Shown here: positions 11,513 through 19,755 of the stretch, one piece after another
Numbering within the stretch: position 1 is the stretch's first letter
How the letters are laid out: each line of letters starts with the position of its first letter
DNA from: a virus
IMG/VR virus record: IMGVR_UViG_3300027770_000293
Location: 1 to 21,166 of that record
Direction: 5' to 3' (one strand)
Length of the DNA stretch: 21,166 nt
The notes under the pieces: generated by a model
Told to the model about the DNA's origin: nothing
Seen by the model: the letters and a program-made list of their open reading frames with translations, nothing else
Database searches by the model: none
Made by a program: the position numbers and the translations under genes

Positions 11513-13375
11513 ATGCACGCCAATGACGCCCAATCCGTAAATCAACTTCTGTTAGGCCGCATGGAGGAGCTATGTATGCACCTCCTCCCAAACGGCAAAG
11601 CCAAGGGAAACCACTGGGTAGTTGGCGGCATTGACGGAGAAGCCGGTGCCTCACTTCAAGTCACACTCAACGGTAGTGCAGCGGGTCGCTTCATAGACTT
11701 CGCGAACAAGGACTCCAAGGGAGCTACCCCGCTTTGGCTCTGGTCCAAAGTTAGGAACACATCATTCTCCACGGCAATCAAAGAGGCGAGGGATTGGCTT
11801 GGTGTTAAGGATGATAATTTCGGTGTAAAGCGTCACAAGCCAAAGACTTACTCTAAACCAGAAAAAGGTGGGGTGCGGGCGCTAGAGACCAACACAGAGG
11901 CGATGGATTACCTCGTGCTTGAGCGCAAGATCAACCCCATTGTCGTCGTGAACTCAAAGGTCAGCGAAACCGAGGACGGAAAAGCAATCGTATTCAACTT
12001 CGCGGACTACGACGATGAGTCAAAGCGCTGGATCACCGCCCACCGAAAATACCTTCGCCTAGCCCGTCCAGACGGAAAGAAGGATACGTGGACTACAAAG
12101 GGAACGAAACGATGCCTCTACGCCAAAAACCTAATTACGGAAAACGACAGCGAACTCGTTATCTGCGAAGGGGAGATTGACGCACTCTCATGGAACTCGT
12201 GGGGAATACCCGCCGTCTCCCTTCCGAATGGAGTATCTGACTTTGAGTGGTGCGATGTTGACTGGGAGTGGCTGGCTAGGTTCGAGAAAATCTACGTTTC
12301 AACCGACATGGACGAACCCGGTCGCGCCTGCTCACTTGAAATCTGCAAGCGTCTCGGCCTCCACCGCTGCTACATCGTCACGCTCCCAAAGAAAGACGCC
12401 AACGAGTGCTTGGTAACGGGAATGACCCGCGAACAGATAGAGGCGTGCCTCAAGTCCGCGAAGGGAATTGAATTAGACGAGATTAAGCGGCCCGAAGACT
12501 TTAGGTCAGAGGTGATGGAATATTACAATACGGACCCGTCCCTTCGCGGTGTAGATACACCATGGACGCCCGCGCTTCCTTGGCGTGTACGCAAGGGTGA
12601 GCTTACAATCCTTAGCGGATTTTCGGGACACGGTAAAACAGCCGTGCTTAATCAGTTGATGCTTCACCTATTGGCCGCTAACCAGAAGATAATGGACGCC
12701 TCGCTTGAGATCAAGCCCGGCATGACACTATACAACATGACCCGATGCGCATTGGGCAAGAAGCATTCTGAAAAAGCCGAGATTGAGGCGTGCATTAGCT
12801 GGGTGAATGAATCCATGTTTTTCCTTGACTGCATTGGAACCGTGAACGTTACGCGCCTAATGAGCGCAATGGAATATGCAAGAAAGCGCCACGGCATAGA
12901 CGTGTTCGTAATTGATTCCCTGTTTAAGTGTGGCCTATCAGGAGAGGACTATGCCGGTGCTCGCGACTTCGTAGATAAACTTACCACCTTTTGCAATAAC
13001 ACTGGATGTCATATCATCCTAGTTGCCCACTCGCGTAAGGTTTCTAGCGGAAACGAGTTCGCTGTCCCAACTAAATCAGACGTAGCTGGTTCGTCCGACA
13101 TTTGCAACGCGGCATTTAATGTCATTATAGTATGGAGAAATAAACTCAAAAAGAAGAAGATAGATGAAATCATGCATTCAACCACCATGGACCCAGTGTC
13201 AAAGACAGAGGAGATGGTTAAGTGGATGGATCAACCGGACGGACAGATAGTCATCGACAAGCAGCGTTTCGGGGAGGGCGAAGAAAGCGCTATACCTGTA
13301 TTCTTCGACAAGGATAGCTGCCAATTCAGTGCCGTTCAGGGAATGGGCTCTCCGTACTTTATTCACGGAAAGTGA
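11513..13375 (+). CDS. primase-helicase, T7 gp4 / Twinkle-like
   Basis: A 620-residue replication protein with AAAGGAAAT before the ATG. Domains: N-terminal primase module (1-100) with a fold-like pattern SLQVTLNGSAAGRFIDFANK; Toprim (about 215-310) with CEGEIDALSWNSWG and DMDEPG; DnaB/RecA helicase (about 345-610) with Walker A GFSGHGKT (369-376), Walker B VFVIDSLF (about 463), VAHSRK and GSSDICNAAF. The four-Cys zinc module of T7 primase is not seen, so priming may be reduced or use another element. It unwinds DNA at the fork and synthesises primers. No DNA polymerase gene is in the window. Confidence 0.92.
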   Translation: MHANDAQSVNQLLLGRMEELCMHLLPNGKAKGNHWVVGGIDGEAGASLQVTLNGSAAGRFIDFANKDSKGATPLWLWSKVRNTSFSTAIKEARDWLGVKDDNFGVKRHKPKTYSKPEKGGVRALETNTEAMDYLVLERKINPIVVVNSKVSETEDGKAIVFNFADYDDESKRWITAHRKYLRLARPDGKKDTWTTKGTKRCLYAKNLITENDSELVICEGEIDALSWNSWGIPAVSLPNGVSDFEWCDVDWEWLARFEKIYVSTDMDEPGRACSLEICKRLGLHRCYIVTLPKKDANECLVTGMTREQIEACLKSAKGIELDEIKRPEDFRSEVMEYYNTDPSLRGVDTPWTPALPWRVRKGELTILSGFSGHGKTAVLNQLMLHLLAANQKIMDASLEIKPGMTLYNMTRCALGKKHSEKAEIEACISWVNESMFFLDCIGTVNVTRLMSAMEYARKRHGIDVFVIDSLFKCGLSGEDYAGARDFVDKLTTFCNNTGCHIILVAHSRKVSSGNEFAVPTKSDVAGSSDICNAAFNVIIVWRNKLKKKKIDEIMHSTTMDPVSKTEEMVKWMDQPDGQIVIDKQRFGEGEESAIPVFFDKDSCQFSAVQGMGSPYFIHGK

Positions 13376-13392
13376 GACAAAAACCAATAAAA

Positions 13393-13420
13393 TTATGCAA
13401 AAGATCAATATTTTGCATAA
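13393..13420. promoter_or_regulatory. perfect 10-bp AT-rich inverted repeat
   Basis: TTATGCAAAA (13393-13402) and TTTTGCATAA (13411-13420) flank an 8-base loop, just after the primase-helicase stop. Without a U-tract it fits an operator or weak terminator; the next 75 bases hold the structural-gene promoter. Confidence 0.45.
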
Positions 13421-13446
13421 AAATAGGCAATAACCTCGGTTTAATA

Positions 13447-13452
13447 TTGACA
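13447..13452 (+). promoter_or_regulatory. candidate -35 TTGACA for structural genes
   Basis: TTGACA lies 42 bp before the portal ATG, in a 118-base gap, followed by CTAGTTTG about 20 bases on. No Shine-Dalgarno sequence precedes the portal start. Confidence 0.45.
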
Positions 13453-13493
13453 ATTGGTTTATTCCCAACTCTCTAGTTTGACCAACAAAGTCA

Positions 13494-15608
13494 ATGGCAA
13501 AAAAATCAGATAATACGTCATCGGTACAATCATCCGGTAATACCTCCGGCAACGCACCTGAAGTCAGCCTAGAACTAAGTGTAGATAATCGAACCATAAC
13601 CGACGCGAGCCAAGCGTACGAGGTATGTTCATCGCTTCAGTCCGATTGGCAGAGAGGCATCACGAACGCGGCTAGGATTACCTCTAAGATCAATGGCGAA
13701 CGACCGTACAATCAAAAGAAGTTAGAGAACGCCGGTAAGGGATGGAAAACAAACATCTCTACCGGCTTTCTCGCATCCGAGTGCAGGCAGGTTGCCCCGC
13801 GCCTTTATATGCCGATTAAAACGGCTAAGTACCTTACGTCCGCAGCGCTTCCCGGAGGGTGGGCTGACGGAGACATGAAGACGGGTTTCTATCGCCAGAC
13901 AATTACAAAGGCTATTCGTTCATGGCCCAAGTGGAACTTCTATGTGCGGGGTCTCGCCCGCGAGGTATCAACATTCGCGTTCTGCTTCAACGCATTTTTC
14001 GATAAATATGATTGGCGTCCCACGCTTTTGCGCATGGATAAGGGATTCGTTCCACAAGGGACTGAGGTTATGGACACCGAGCCGTCGCTGTTCATGGCAA
14101 AGTATGATTATAAGCCATCGGAGTTACTGGCTCTCCTGAAGAATAACAAGGAGGCTGATCGCGATGAGTGGAAAAATGACGCTGTTGTAGACGCTATTAA
14201 CGAAGCCACAACGCCCTCGACCGACTCAACCTATTCTCAAGCTAGATCGTACACCGACCTAATTCGTCAGGCCGTATGGAGCAATGCCTACAGCAAGGGA
14301 TATAAGGTTATCAGTACATGGCATTTGTTTTCGCGTGAGACAACCGGAAAAGTTTCTCATTATGTCATAATGAGCGATCAATCCCCCGGAAGCAATGTAT
14401 CTAATTCGGGAAAGAATTCTGGTCAAAAAAGACTTTTGTATGAGTCCCTTGACCAGTTCGACTCAATGGAAGATTGCGTAGCAACCATTGTGTATGATTA
14501 CGGTGACGGAACTATTCACGGCGTGTGGGGAGTTGGCCAGATTCTATACGACATGGCCGTTCAGGTTGAGCGAGTCCGCTGTGACTCGGTTGATAACCTG
14601 CGAATGACCAATAAGATGAAGTTGCAGGTAAGTGACGCAAAGAACGTTAATGACGTAAAGCTTAACGTCACGTCCGACACAATGATCGTGTCTGGCGCGC
14701 AGTTTGCTGGCAATACAGCCGCAATGCCACAGGACATCCAAGGATACGAACTCTTGGATCAGAAGCTATCTCAAATAGCGCGAGAGAAGATCGGTTCATT
14801 TATTCCGCCCATCCCGCTTCAGCCCTCCGATATCAAGGCGGCCCAGATCAATGCAAAAGTAAATGACCAGCAGGAGCTTCGCGAGGACATGCTGGAGACA
14901 TTCCTGATTCAGTTCGCACCACTCATTCGCACGATTTCAAAACGCCTCACAGACCCGGACTCTCCAGACGATAAGGCCAAGGCCGTGATCAAAGAACTCA
15001 AAGAGAAACTTACGGACGAAGAGATTGAGCTTTTACGACAAGATATTCCAAGCCAATCCATAATGGGATTCACTGAGTTCGCAGCTCAGAAACGCGCTGC
15101 ATTCGCTGCCTCCGTCATAGGCAACCCATTATTCCGTCAATCCGCCCTAGCTCGCATAATGGCAGAGGGATCTGGAGACGAAAGCTTCATTCAATCTATC
15201 GTTCTACCCGATGGGGATCAATCGTCCCAGATAGAGGCCCAGCGCTCGCAACTAATCGAGAACGCATCGCTTGCCCTTGGTCAACCAACTCCAATTCTGC
15301 AAAACGATAACGACTGGGTTCATATGCAAACCCTTAAGCCAAGTATACTGGAGGTGATTAAGGCGGGAAATGCCCAGATTGCCCAGATTGGATTGCAACA
15401 TTATGCAGCCCACTGGGGTCAGGGCGTAAACAAGAAAATGATACCGCAGGATCAGATAAACACAGAGAAGGCATTTATTGCCGCCGCCGAAAAGGCGATT
15501 GAGGCACTTAATCAGAAACAACAGGTCGCGCAAGCGCAACAGCAAGCTGGCGTCCCCATGATGGACCCGTCGCAAGCGCAACAACAGGAGCAACCCCCTG
15601 TTCAATAA
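13494..15608 (+). CDS. portal protein (head-tail connector), long form
   Basis: A 704-residue protein recognised by size, position after packaging and before scaffold and capsid, and layout. It has a polar, Ser-rich N-terminus (1-30), an alpha/beta clip and wing region (60-330) with aromatic-rich parts, a stem/crown region with VERVRCDSVDNLRMTNKMKL (about 355-375), and a long helical barrel segment (500-680) ending in a Gln-rich tail (KQQVAQAQQQ). Long portals of about 700 residues occur in podovirus-like phages. It forms the dodecameric ring at one vertex and holds the terminase. ATG at 13494 has no clear ribosome site. Confidence 0.85.
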   Translation: MAKKSDNTSSVQSSGNTSGNAPEVSLELSVDNRTITDASQAYEVCSSLQSDWQRGITNAARITSKINGERPYNQKKLENAGKGWKTNISTGFLASECRQVAPRLYMPIKTAKYLTSAALPGGWADGDMKTGFYRQTITKAIRSWPKWNFYVRGLAREVSTFAFCFNAFFDKYDWRPTLLRMDKGFVPQGTEVMDTEPSLFMAKYDYKPSELLALLKNNKEADRDEWKNDAVVDAINEATTPSTDSTYSQARSYTDLIRQAVWSNAYSKGYKVISTWHLFSRETTGKVSHYVIMSDQSPGSNVSNSGKNSGQKRLLYESLDQFDSMEDCVATIVYDYGDGTIHGVWGVGQILYDMAVQVERVRCDSVDNLRMTNKMKLQVSDAKNVNDVKLNVTSDTMIVSGAQFAGNTAAMPQDIQGYELLDQKLSQIAREKIGSFIPPIPLQPSDIKAAQINAKVNDQQELREDMLETFLIQFAPLIRTISKRLTDPDSPDDKAKAVIKELKEKLTDEEIELLRQDIPSQSIMGFTEFAAQKRAAFAASVIGNPLFRQSALARIMAEGSGDESFIQSIVLPDGDQSSQIEAQRSQLIENASLALGQPTPILQNDNDWVHMQTLKPSILEVIKAGNAQIAQIGLQHYAAHWGQGVNKKMIPQDQINTEKAFIAAAEKAIEALNQKQQVAQAQQQAGVPMMDPSQAQQQEQPPVQ

Positions 15609-15614
15609 CAACCT

Positions 15615-15863
15615 ATGAAGATAACCAAAGTCACCGCCCTGAAATGGCGGCAAATGCTCAGCACGCAGGAAGGGGTAGAGGGAATGCTTTATCTACGCGA
15701 AAACATCCCATCTATTAACGGAGAGGATGCGACAGCAATTTTATTCTCTGCCGGTATAAACCAAGGATACACAAAGGCGATAGACGCCATTGTTGCGCTA
15801 TCTGATGCCGTTGATGAAAAGAAAAAATCAGAAGAAGACCTTCTTAACAGGGGACTAGATTAA
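15615..15863 (+). CDS. small hypothetical protein, 82 residues
   Basis: It sits six bases after the portal stop. Mostly helical, with LKWRQMLSTQEGVEGMLYLR in the first half and a charged tail (EKKKSEEDLLNRGLD). No motif. Small proteins between portal and scaffold are common and may be minor virion proteins; function unknown. Confidence 0.6.
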   Translation: MKITKVTALKWRQMLSTQEGVEGMLYLRENIPSINGEDATAILFSAGINQGYTKAIDAIVALSDAVDEKKKSEEDLLNRGLD

Positions 15864-15880
15864 CAAAACAATAGAACAAT

Positions 15881-17410
15881 ATGAAAGACCCATTTGAATC
15901 AGAAACTATTATTATCGGCAAACCTCCAACCGAGGTTTTATCCAATGGAAATCCTGTAGAAAGCCAGTCTGGCAAGAATCTAGCCGACATCTTCTTAAAG
16001 GTTGATGCTGGGTATTCCGTCGCAGATGCAATTGAGCAACAGGGAAATGCACCTGAACCAGATAAAGAACAATCCAGCAATGACGATAAGCTTGAAGCTA
16101 AACAAAGCGACTCAAAGCTTGATGCAAAGCTTGCTGAATCGGAAGGCAAGCAGCCTAAACCGCAAGTAAACGACGAGGACGTTTCCCGCGAAAAGCTCCT
16201 TGAGGCAACCTCACCAAAAAAGAAGGAAACCAATAGCGCGACCGATAATGTATCCGAGGTTAAGCCGGAACCAGTTGATCCAGAAGCGCCAAGCGATGAT
16301 GATCTAAAGGTTCTGCCGCACGACAAGCCAAAGACGGCCAAGCGCATCCAAGCCCTCCTAAAGAAAGTTGAGGGGCTGAACATGACATTTACAGAAACGA
16401 AACGCCTATCAGATGAGAAGGTTAAGCGTGTGGCGGAACTTGAAGAACAGCTCAAGAACGTGCAGTCTGCCGACCCCGCTACATCGGAAGCGGTAAAAAC
16501 CCAACTTGACGAACTTCGTATGTTCAAGCGAAAATACGAACTGGATAGTGATCCTGAACTAAAGACAAGGTTTGATTCTCGTGTTGAGTATGCCGAAAAG
16601 GGCATCACCGAGATTCTTGCGGCCCGCCAAGCCAGTCCCGCGCTTCTGAAGCTCATTTCCAATGAAGGGGGATGGACTAAGTTCTCGTCATCGACCTCCC
16701 CTGTGTCCGTTCGCGGTGCAGACGGAAATAGCACCACGATCACGGCAACCGAGGCAGCTGAGAACATCCTATCCGCTCTCCCTATGGTTGATCGTAAACG
16801 CCTAGAGTCCGCAATGATGGAGCAAATCCAGATCGAGCGAGATAAAAAGCGATTCATCGAAGATGAAACCAAGCGCGCAAATGAATTCTTCTCTGAACGC
16901 GAGGAGCAGAGTAAGAAACAGACCGAGGTACAGAAGAAGTCTATTGAGGATGCCGGGCGATTGATCGAGGAGTTCAAGACAACCGCTATTGCGCAGCGAG
17001 ACTGGCTGAAGCAGGAGGATATCCCTGCTAGCGCGACCCAAGACCAGAAATCCGAAATCGAGGACTCAAACGCTTACAAGAAACAGCTCGCCGCCCTCCT
17101 CAAGAAGAACCTTGAGGTTAGAGATGTCCCATCAATGCTTGGCGTTGTGGAGGACTCCGTGGCCTACTACGCAGAGCGCAGGAAGACGGCTAGGCTTACA
17201 GACGAAGTGTCTAGGCTTAAAAATGAAGTAGAGTCCAGCCGAAAGGCTCTGGATAAGTTTAAGAGCGCATCCAAGACAACCGTTCGCTCTGGGTCTATTT
17301 CCGGAGGAAGCTCAGCTAGCTCCGTTCCGAATCGCTCTAAAATCCCAGCCTCACTCACCGAGGCATTTGATGCAATTGAGGCTGGTGAGAAGTTGGGAAC
17401 TTTCGAGTAA
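15881..17410 (+). CDS. scaffold-like coiled-coil protein
   Basis: A 509-residue, highly charged protein (many Lys, Glu, Ser) in the usual scaffold slot between portal and capsid. The N-terminal 140 residues are Pro/Ser/Asp-rich and disordered. Long heptad-like stretches follow (about 160-220 and 300-460), for example VEGLNMTFTETKRLSDEKVK and EVSRLKNEVESSRKAL. The C-terminal tail is Ser/Gly-rich, then PASLTEAFDAIEAGEKLG. No catalytic motif for a protease is seen. A long minus-strand reading frame here is a shadow of its codon pattern. Confidence 0.7.
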   Translation: MKDPFESETIIIGKPPTEVLSNGNPVESQSGKNLADIFLKVDAGYSVADAIEQQGNAPEPDKEQSSNDDKLEAKQSDSKLDAKLAESEGKQPKPQVNDEDVSREKLLEATSPKKKETNSATDNVSEVKPEPVDPEAPSDDDLKVLPHDKPKTAKRIQALLKKVEGLNMTFTETKRLSDEKVKRVAELEEQLKNVQSADPATSEAVKTQLDELRMFKRKYELDSDPELKTRFDSRVEYAEKGITEILAARQASPALLKLISNEGGWTKFSSSTSPVSVRGADGNSTTITATEAAENILSALPMVDRKRLESAMMEQIQIERDKKRFIEDETKRANEFFSEREEQSKKQTEVQKKSIEDAGRLIEEFKTTAIAQRDWLKQEDIPASATQDQKSEIEDSNAYKKQLAALLKKNLEVRDVPSMLGVVEDSVAYYAERRKTARLTDEVSRLKNEVESSRKALDKFKSASKTTVRSGSISGGSSASSVPNRSKIPASLTEAFDAIEAGEKLGTFE

Positions 17411-17416
17411 CCTAAA

Positions 17417-17977
17417 ATGACAAAACCAGATAACAATTACCTGTCGGTAGCAGATGTAAGCGACAAGCACCTCAAGAATTGCTTTATATGCCCCAAAGAA
17501 GAGGGGTTAGACTGCGCGGATTTTGACGACATCCTGAAGTTCTCTCACGCAGAAAACTGCTCAATACAGAACTCTGTAATTTCCGGAATGGGCGTTAATC
17601 GAGAGAACGCTATTGATATGAATAGGTTGTGCTCGAACGTATCTGTGGTTGATTGCAAAATCGTTAGCGGGAAGCAGAACGCAATAACCATCAAGGGTGG
17701 ATGCAAGTCGATCATCATAAAGAATTGCGTAATTGTTCCCGGAGCTGGAAATTGCGACATTGATTTAGGCAATTTCTCCAATCAATCCCAGTCCGCTGTA
17801 ATCGGAGTTGGGATCATCAATGTAACTCGCTCGGACGGCAATCCCGTACGGGTGAGGGTTATTAATTCAGAAATACCGTATGTATCTGGAGGTAATGTAG
17901 TTATAACAAGACCATTCTGGGGTAGGTTTCCAATCTGGAATATCTACTCGTTCATGAGGTCCAAGGGATTTATCTAA
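17417..17977 (+). CDS. right-handed beta-helix protein in the capsid module
   Basis: A 186-residue protein with repeated rungs of about 25-30 residues: ENCSIQNSVISGMG, SNVSVVDCKIVSGK, KSIIIKNCVIVPGAG, each with the alternating hydrophobic and N/C stacking pattern of parallel beta-helices (pectate-lyase-like). It has five to six visible rungs and no catalytic acid cluster. The N-terminus (MTKPDNNYLSVADVSDKHLK) may dock to the particle. A beta-helix between scaffold and capsid suggests a capsid-surface or vertex protein, perhaps binding glycans. It overlaps the next gene by one base (TAATG). Confidence 0.65.
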   Translation: MTKPDNNYLSVADVSDKHLKNCFICPKEEGLDCADFDDILKFSHAENCSIQNSVISGMGVNRENAIDMNRLCSNVSVVDCKIVSGKQNAITIKGGCKSIIIKNCVIVPGAGNCDIDLGNFSNQSQSAVIGVGIINVTRSDGNPVRVRVINSEIPYVSGGNVVITRPFWGRFPIWNIYSFMRSKGFI

Positions 17978-18222
17978 TGGAAAACACTGAAACGGATAAG
18001 TTTAAGTTCTGCGGAGAGCTGTGCGCAGCGGCTAGGCGATTAGGCATAGGGATCAGAGAAGAGGATGGTTCTAAGGCTGGGTACGCGATATCATTCTACG
18101 ACCCAGCCGGGTCTATTATTTACGGAGAGGCCGGTGCAGACCGCAAGGAGGCCATGTATAATGCATGTTTGGCGTTGTGCAACTACCTGAATCGACTAGA
18201 TGGAGTTCCTGTCGCAAAATAG
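17977..18222 (+). CDS. small hypothetical protein, 81 residues
   Basis: ATG overlaps the stop of the beta-helix gene (TAATG), so the two are translationally coupled. Layout: a helix with three Cys (CGELCAAARRLG), then a beta-hairpin (GYAISFYDPAGSIIYGEAG) and a final helix (DRKEAMYNACLALCNYLNRL). It has the look of a small double-stranded-RNA-binding-like or regulatory alpha/beta fold. No family is recognised. Confidence 0.6.
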   Translation: MENTETDKFKFCGELCAAARRLGIGIREEDGSKAGYAISFYDPAGSIIYGEAGADRKEAMYNACLALCNYLNRLDGVPVAK

Positions 18223-18257
18223 GAATCCACAATTATTGATATTTTATAAGAAATGTA

Positions 18258-18277
18258 TTGACTTATATAAATAAGTC
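18258..18277 (+). promoter_or_regulatory. capsid promoter with overlapping operator-like repeat
   Basis: TTGACT (18258-18263) overlaps a perfect inverted repeat, GACTTAT-ATAA-ATAAGTC (18260-18277), and is followed by TACATTTG at 18278-18285. The half-site is the same as in the palindrome at 3525-3541. Confidence 0.5.
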
Positions 18278-18293
18278 TACATTTGTCGGAATC

Positions 18294-18334
18294 GCGGGGA
18301 TAGATTCGATCCGATAACCCCGCTTCACGGATCG
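18294..18334 (+). promoter_or_regulatory. possible H-type pseudoknot in capsid leader
   Basis: Stem 1 is GCGGGG (18294-18299) with CCCCGC (18318-18323). Stem 2 is CGATCCG (18307-18313) with CGGATCG (18328-18334). The interleaved order, with loops of 7, 4 and 4 bases, is the geometry of an H-type pseudoknot. It would lie at the 5' end of the capsid message. A later small hairpin, ATGGG-GTAAA-CCCAT, is at 18375-18389. Overall, 18223-18466 (244 bases) holds no supported gene. Confidence 0.45.
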
Positions 18335-18424
18335 CGTCGAAGGCGCTGTTAGAGGTTCCGTCGCCGGGAATAGGATGGGGTAAACCCATATATTCACCGA
18401 TGACTGGTTTGCGCACTTACGCTC

Positions 18425-18455
18425 AGATAAGTCACCGGATACAAGTAACTTATCT
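18425..18455. promoter_or_regulatory. inverted repeat just before capsid start
   Basis: AGATAAGT (18425-18432) and ACTTATCT (18448-18455) form an 8-bp repeat with a 15-base spacer, ending 11 bases before the capsid ATG. It can fold in the RNA near the start codon or bind a protein that recognises ATAAGT half-sites. Confidence 0.45.
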
Positions 18456-18466
18456 ATCATTATACA

Positions 18467-19693
18467 ATGGCCCTTCCTACAGCCTGCGCCGAGGCAGTCG
18501 ATTACAACGACGGCATCGCATCGCAGAATCCAATCCTTCGCAGTGAAATCATCCGTTTCATTGCTCTAAACGACCCATATGCTAACGTCTTCGACGGCGG
18601 CACCACGCTCTCTAATGCTGGTGAAACCATCAAGACTCTCGTTACGGGCCGCGTAGTTACCAACCAAAGCCTCACCCGTCCAGTGTTCGACACGGCTCAA
18701 GCGAGCTGCGGCATCTCTGGTGAAGCGGCTGAATTCGGTCAAGTTGAGTTCTCTACCGCTCTTGAAAACATGCGCGGAAAAGGTCCAACTATCTGCGTTA
18801 AGCAGGCGCGCAACTCCGTTATCGAGTCGTTTAATATCGCGGGCCAGAATCTCAAGGACGGCATTAAGTCCCTGATGTCTGCCGACAACCGCAATCAGCT
18901 TCTGGTTAAGTCCGGCGTAAAAGCCGTTCTCTTCAGCGGCTCAACCTCGCTAGGGACTATCTTGAGCGGTGGTTACAATCAAGTTGCCGTCAACTTCATC
19001 GGTGGTCTCCCGACCTCTCCGGTGTCCCATAAGTTCCTTGTGGCTCTGTCTAACTACATGCGTGACAATCTCTCGCCTGAGTTCTTCGGTGACGGCGCGG
19101 GCCAGCACTTGGTGTTCATTAGCTCTTCCGAGCAAACCGAAGTGCTTCGCAATGAAGCCGGGATCAAGCAGGAGCTTCTGGCGTTCGTTACCGGCAATGA
19201 CAAGGGCGTTGGTGATTCGCTTAAAAAGTATGCGTTCATCGACTATCCTTACCGTGGCATCAAGCTGGCCATTGACCAGCAGCCGCTTCGCTTCAATACC
19301 GTTGATGGCAGCGGCAATCCCGTTCTTATTGAGCCGCTCACCCGTACCGCTATTAGCGGTGGTTCCGGACAAGGCTATCAGAACGTCACTAGCCAAGCAT
19401 GGATTGATGCAGATTACGAGGTTGGATTCCTTGTCTCGAAGGGCGCGTTCCGTCGGTTGGTTCCAGAGCGCTATGTTGGTGAGGGCACCTTCAAGTTCGA
19501 GCCGCAATTCACGATGGGCGAGCTTCTGTGGAGGAATATCATCGACAATGCTTGCAATCCGTTCGGTGACTTCGGTTATCATATCTACCAGATCGAGCGC
19601 GCCATTCAGGCTCGCCGTCCGCATGGTGTGATTCCCGTGCTCTATAAGCGTTGCGCGCAAGACCTCGGTCTTAGCTCCTGCACCGGCGTCTAA
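18467..19693 (+). CDS. major capsid protein
   Basis: A 408-residue protein in the expected place after portal and scaffold, with its own leader and terminator-like hairpin. I identify it by context and HK97-like traits: a helical N-terminal arm (1-60), VEFSTALENMRGKGPTICVK resembling the E-loop and spine-helix start, a long central domain with a Pro/Gly-rich loop (FIGGLPTSPVSHKF) and a C-terminal domain with RYVGEGTFKFEPQFTMGELL. Codons are much more uniform and C-rich (CTC, CGC, AAC, GGC) than in neighbours, the pattern of very high expression. Cys occurs at 6, 81, 111, 375, 397 and 405. No Shine-Dalgarno precedes the ATG, so translation may depend on the structured leader. Capsid identity is likely but not proven by motif. 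Confidence 0.8.
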   Translation: MALPTACAEAVDYNDGIASQNPILRSEIIRFIALNDPYANVFDGGTTLSNAGETIKTLVTGRVVTNQSLTRPVFDTAQASCGISGEAAEFGQVEFSTALENMRGKGPTICVKQARNSVIESFNIAGQNLKDGIKSLMSADNRNQLLVKSGVKAVLFSGSTSLGTILSGGYNQVAVNFIGGLPTSPVSHKFLVALSNYMRDNLSPEFFGDGAGQHLVFISSSEQTEVLRNEAGIKQELLAFVTGNDKGVGDSLKKYAFIDYPYRGIKLAIDQQPLRFNTVDGSGNPVLIEPLTRTAISGGSGQGYQNVTSQAWIDADYEVGFLVSKGAFRRLVPERYVGEGTFKFEPQFTMGELLWRNIIDNACNPFGDFGYHIYQIERAIQARRPHGVIPVLYKRCAQDLGLSSCTGV

Positions 19694-19707
19694 TAGGGGT
19701 ACTCTTC

Positions 19708-19734
19708 GAGCCCTTCCATACGGGAGGGCTCTTT
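19708..19734 (+). terminator. terminator-like hairpin after capsid gene
   Basis: GAGCCCTTCC (19708-19717) pairs with GGGAGGGCTC (19722-19731) with one G-T, loop ATAC, followed by only three T. Termination is probably partial, leaving some read-through to the tail genes. Confidence 0.6.
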
Positions 19735-19755
19735 AGAGTCTCTCTGATTATCTAC

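Noticed and set aside
11193-11654. 153-codon minus ORF spanning the gap before the primase-helicase
   Set aside because: It overlaps two good plus-strand genes at both ends and its product is rich in Arg, Cys and Trp without domain features.
15844-16977. 377-codon minus-strand ORF opposite the scaffold gene
   Set aside because: Its product is very Ser/Phe/Leu-rich low-complexity sequence, the mirror of the Lys/Glu/Ser codons of the plus-strand gene, which has a better context.
18950-19660. 236-codon minus ORF and 220-codon plus ORF inside the capsid gene
   Set aside because: Both arise from the biased codons of the capsid gene; products are Arg/Ser-rich or lack motifs, and the capsid frame is full length with proper context.
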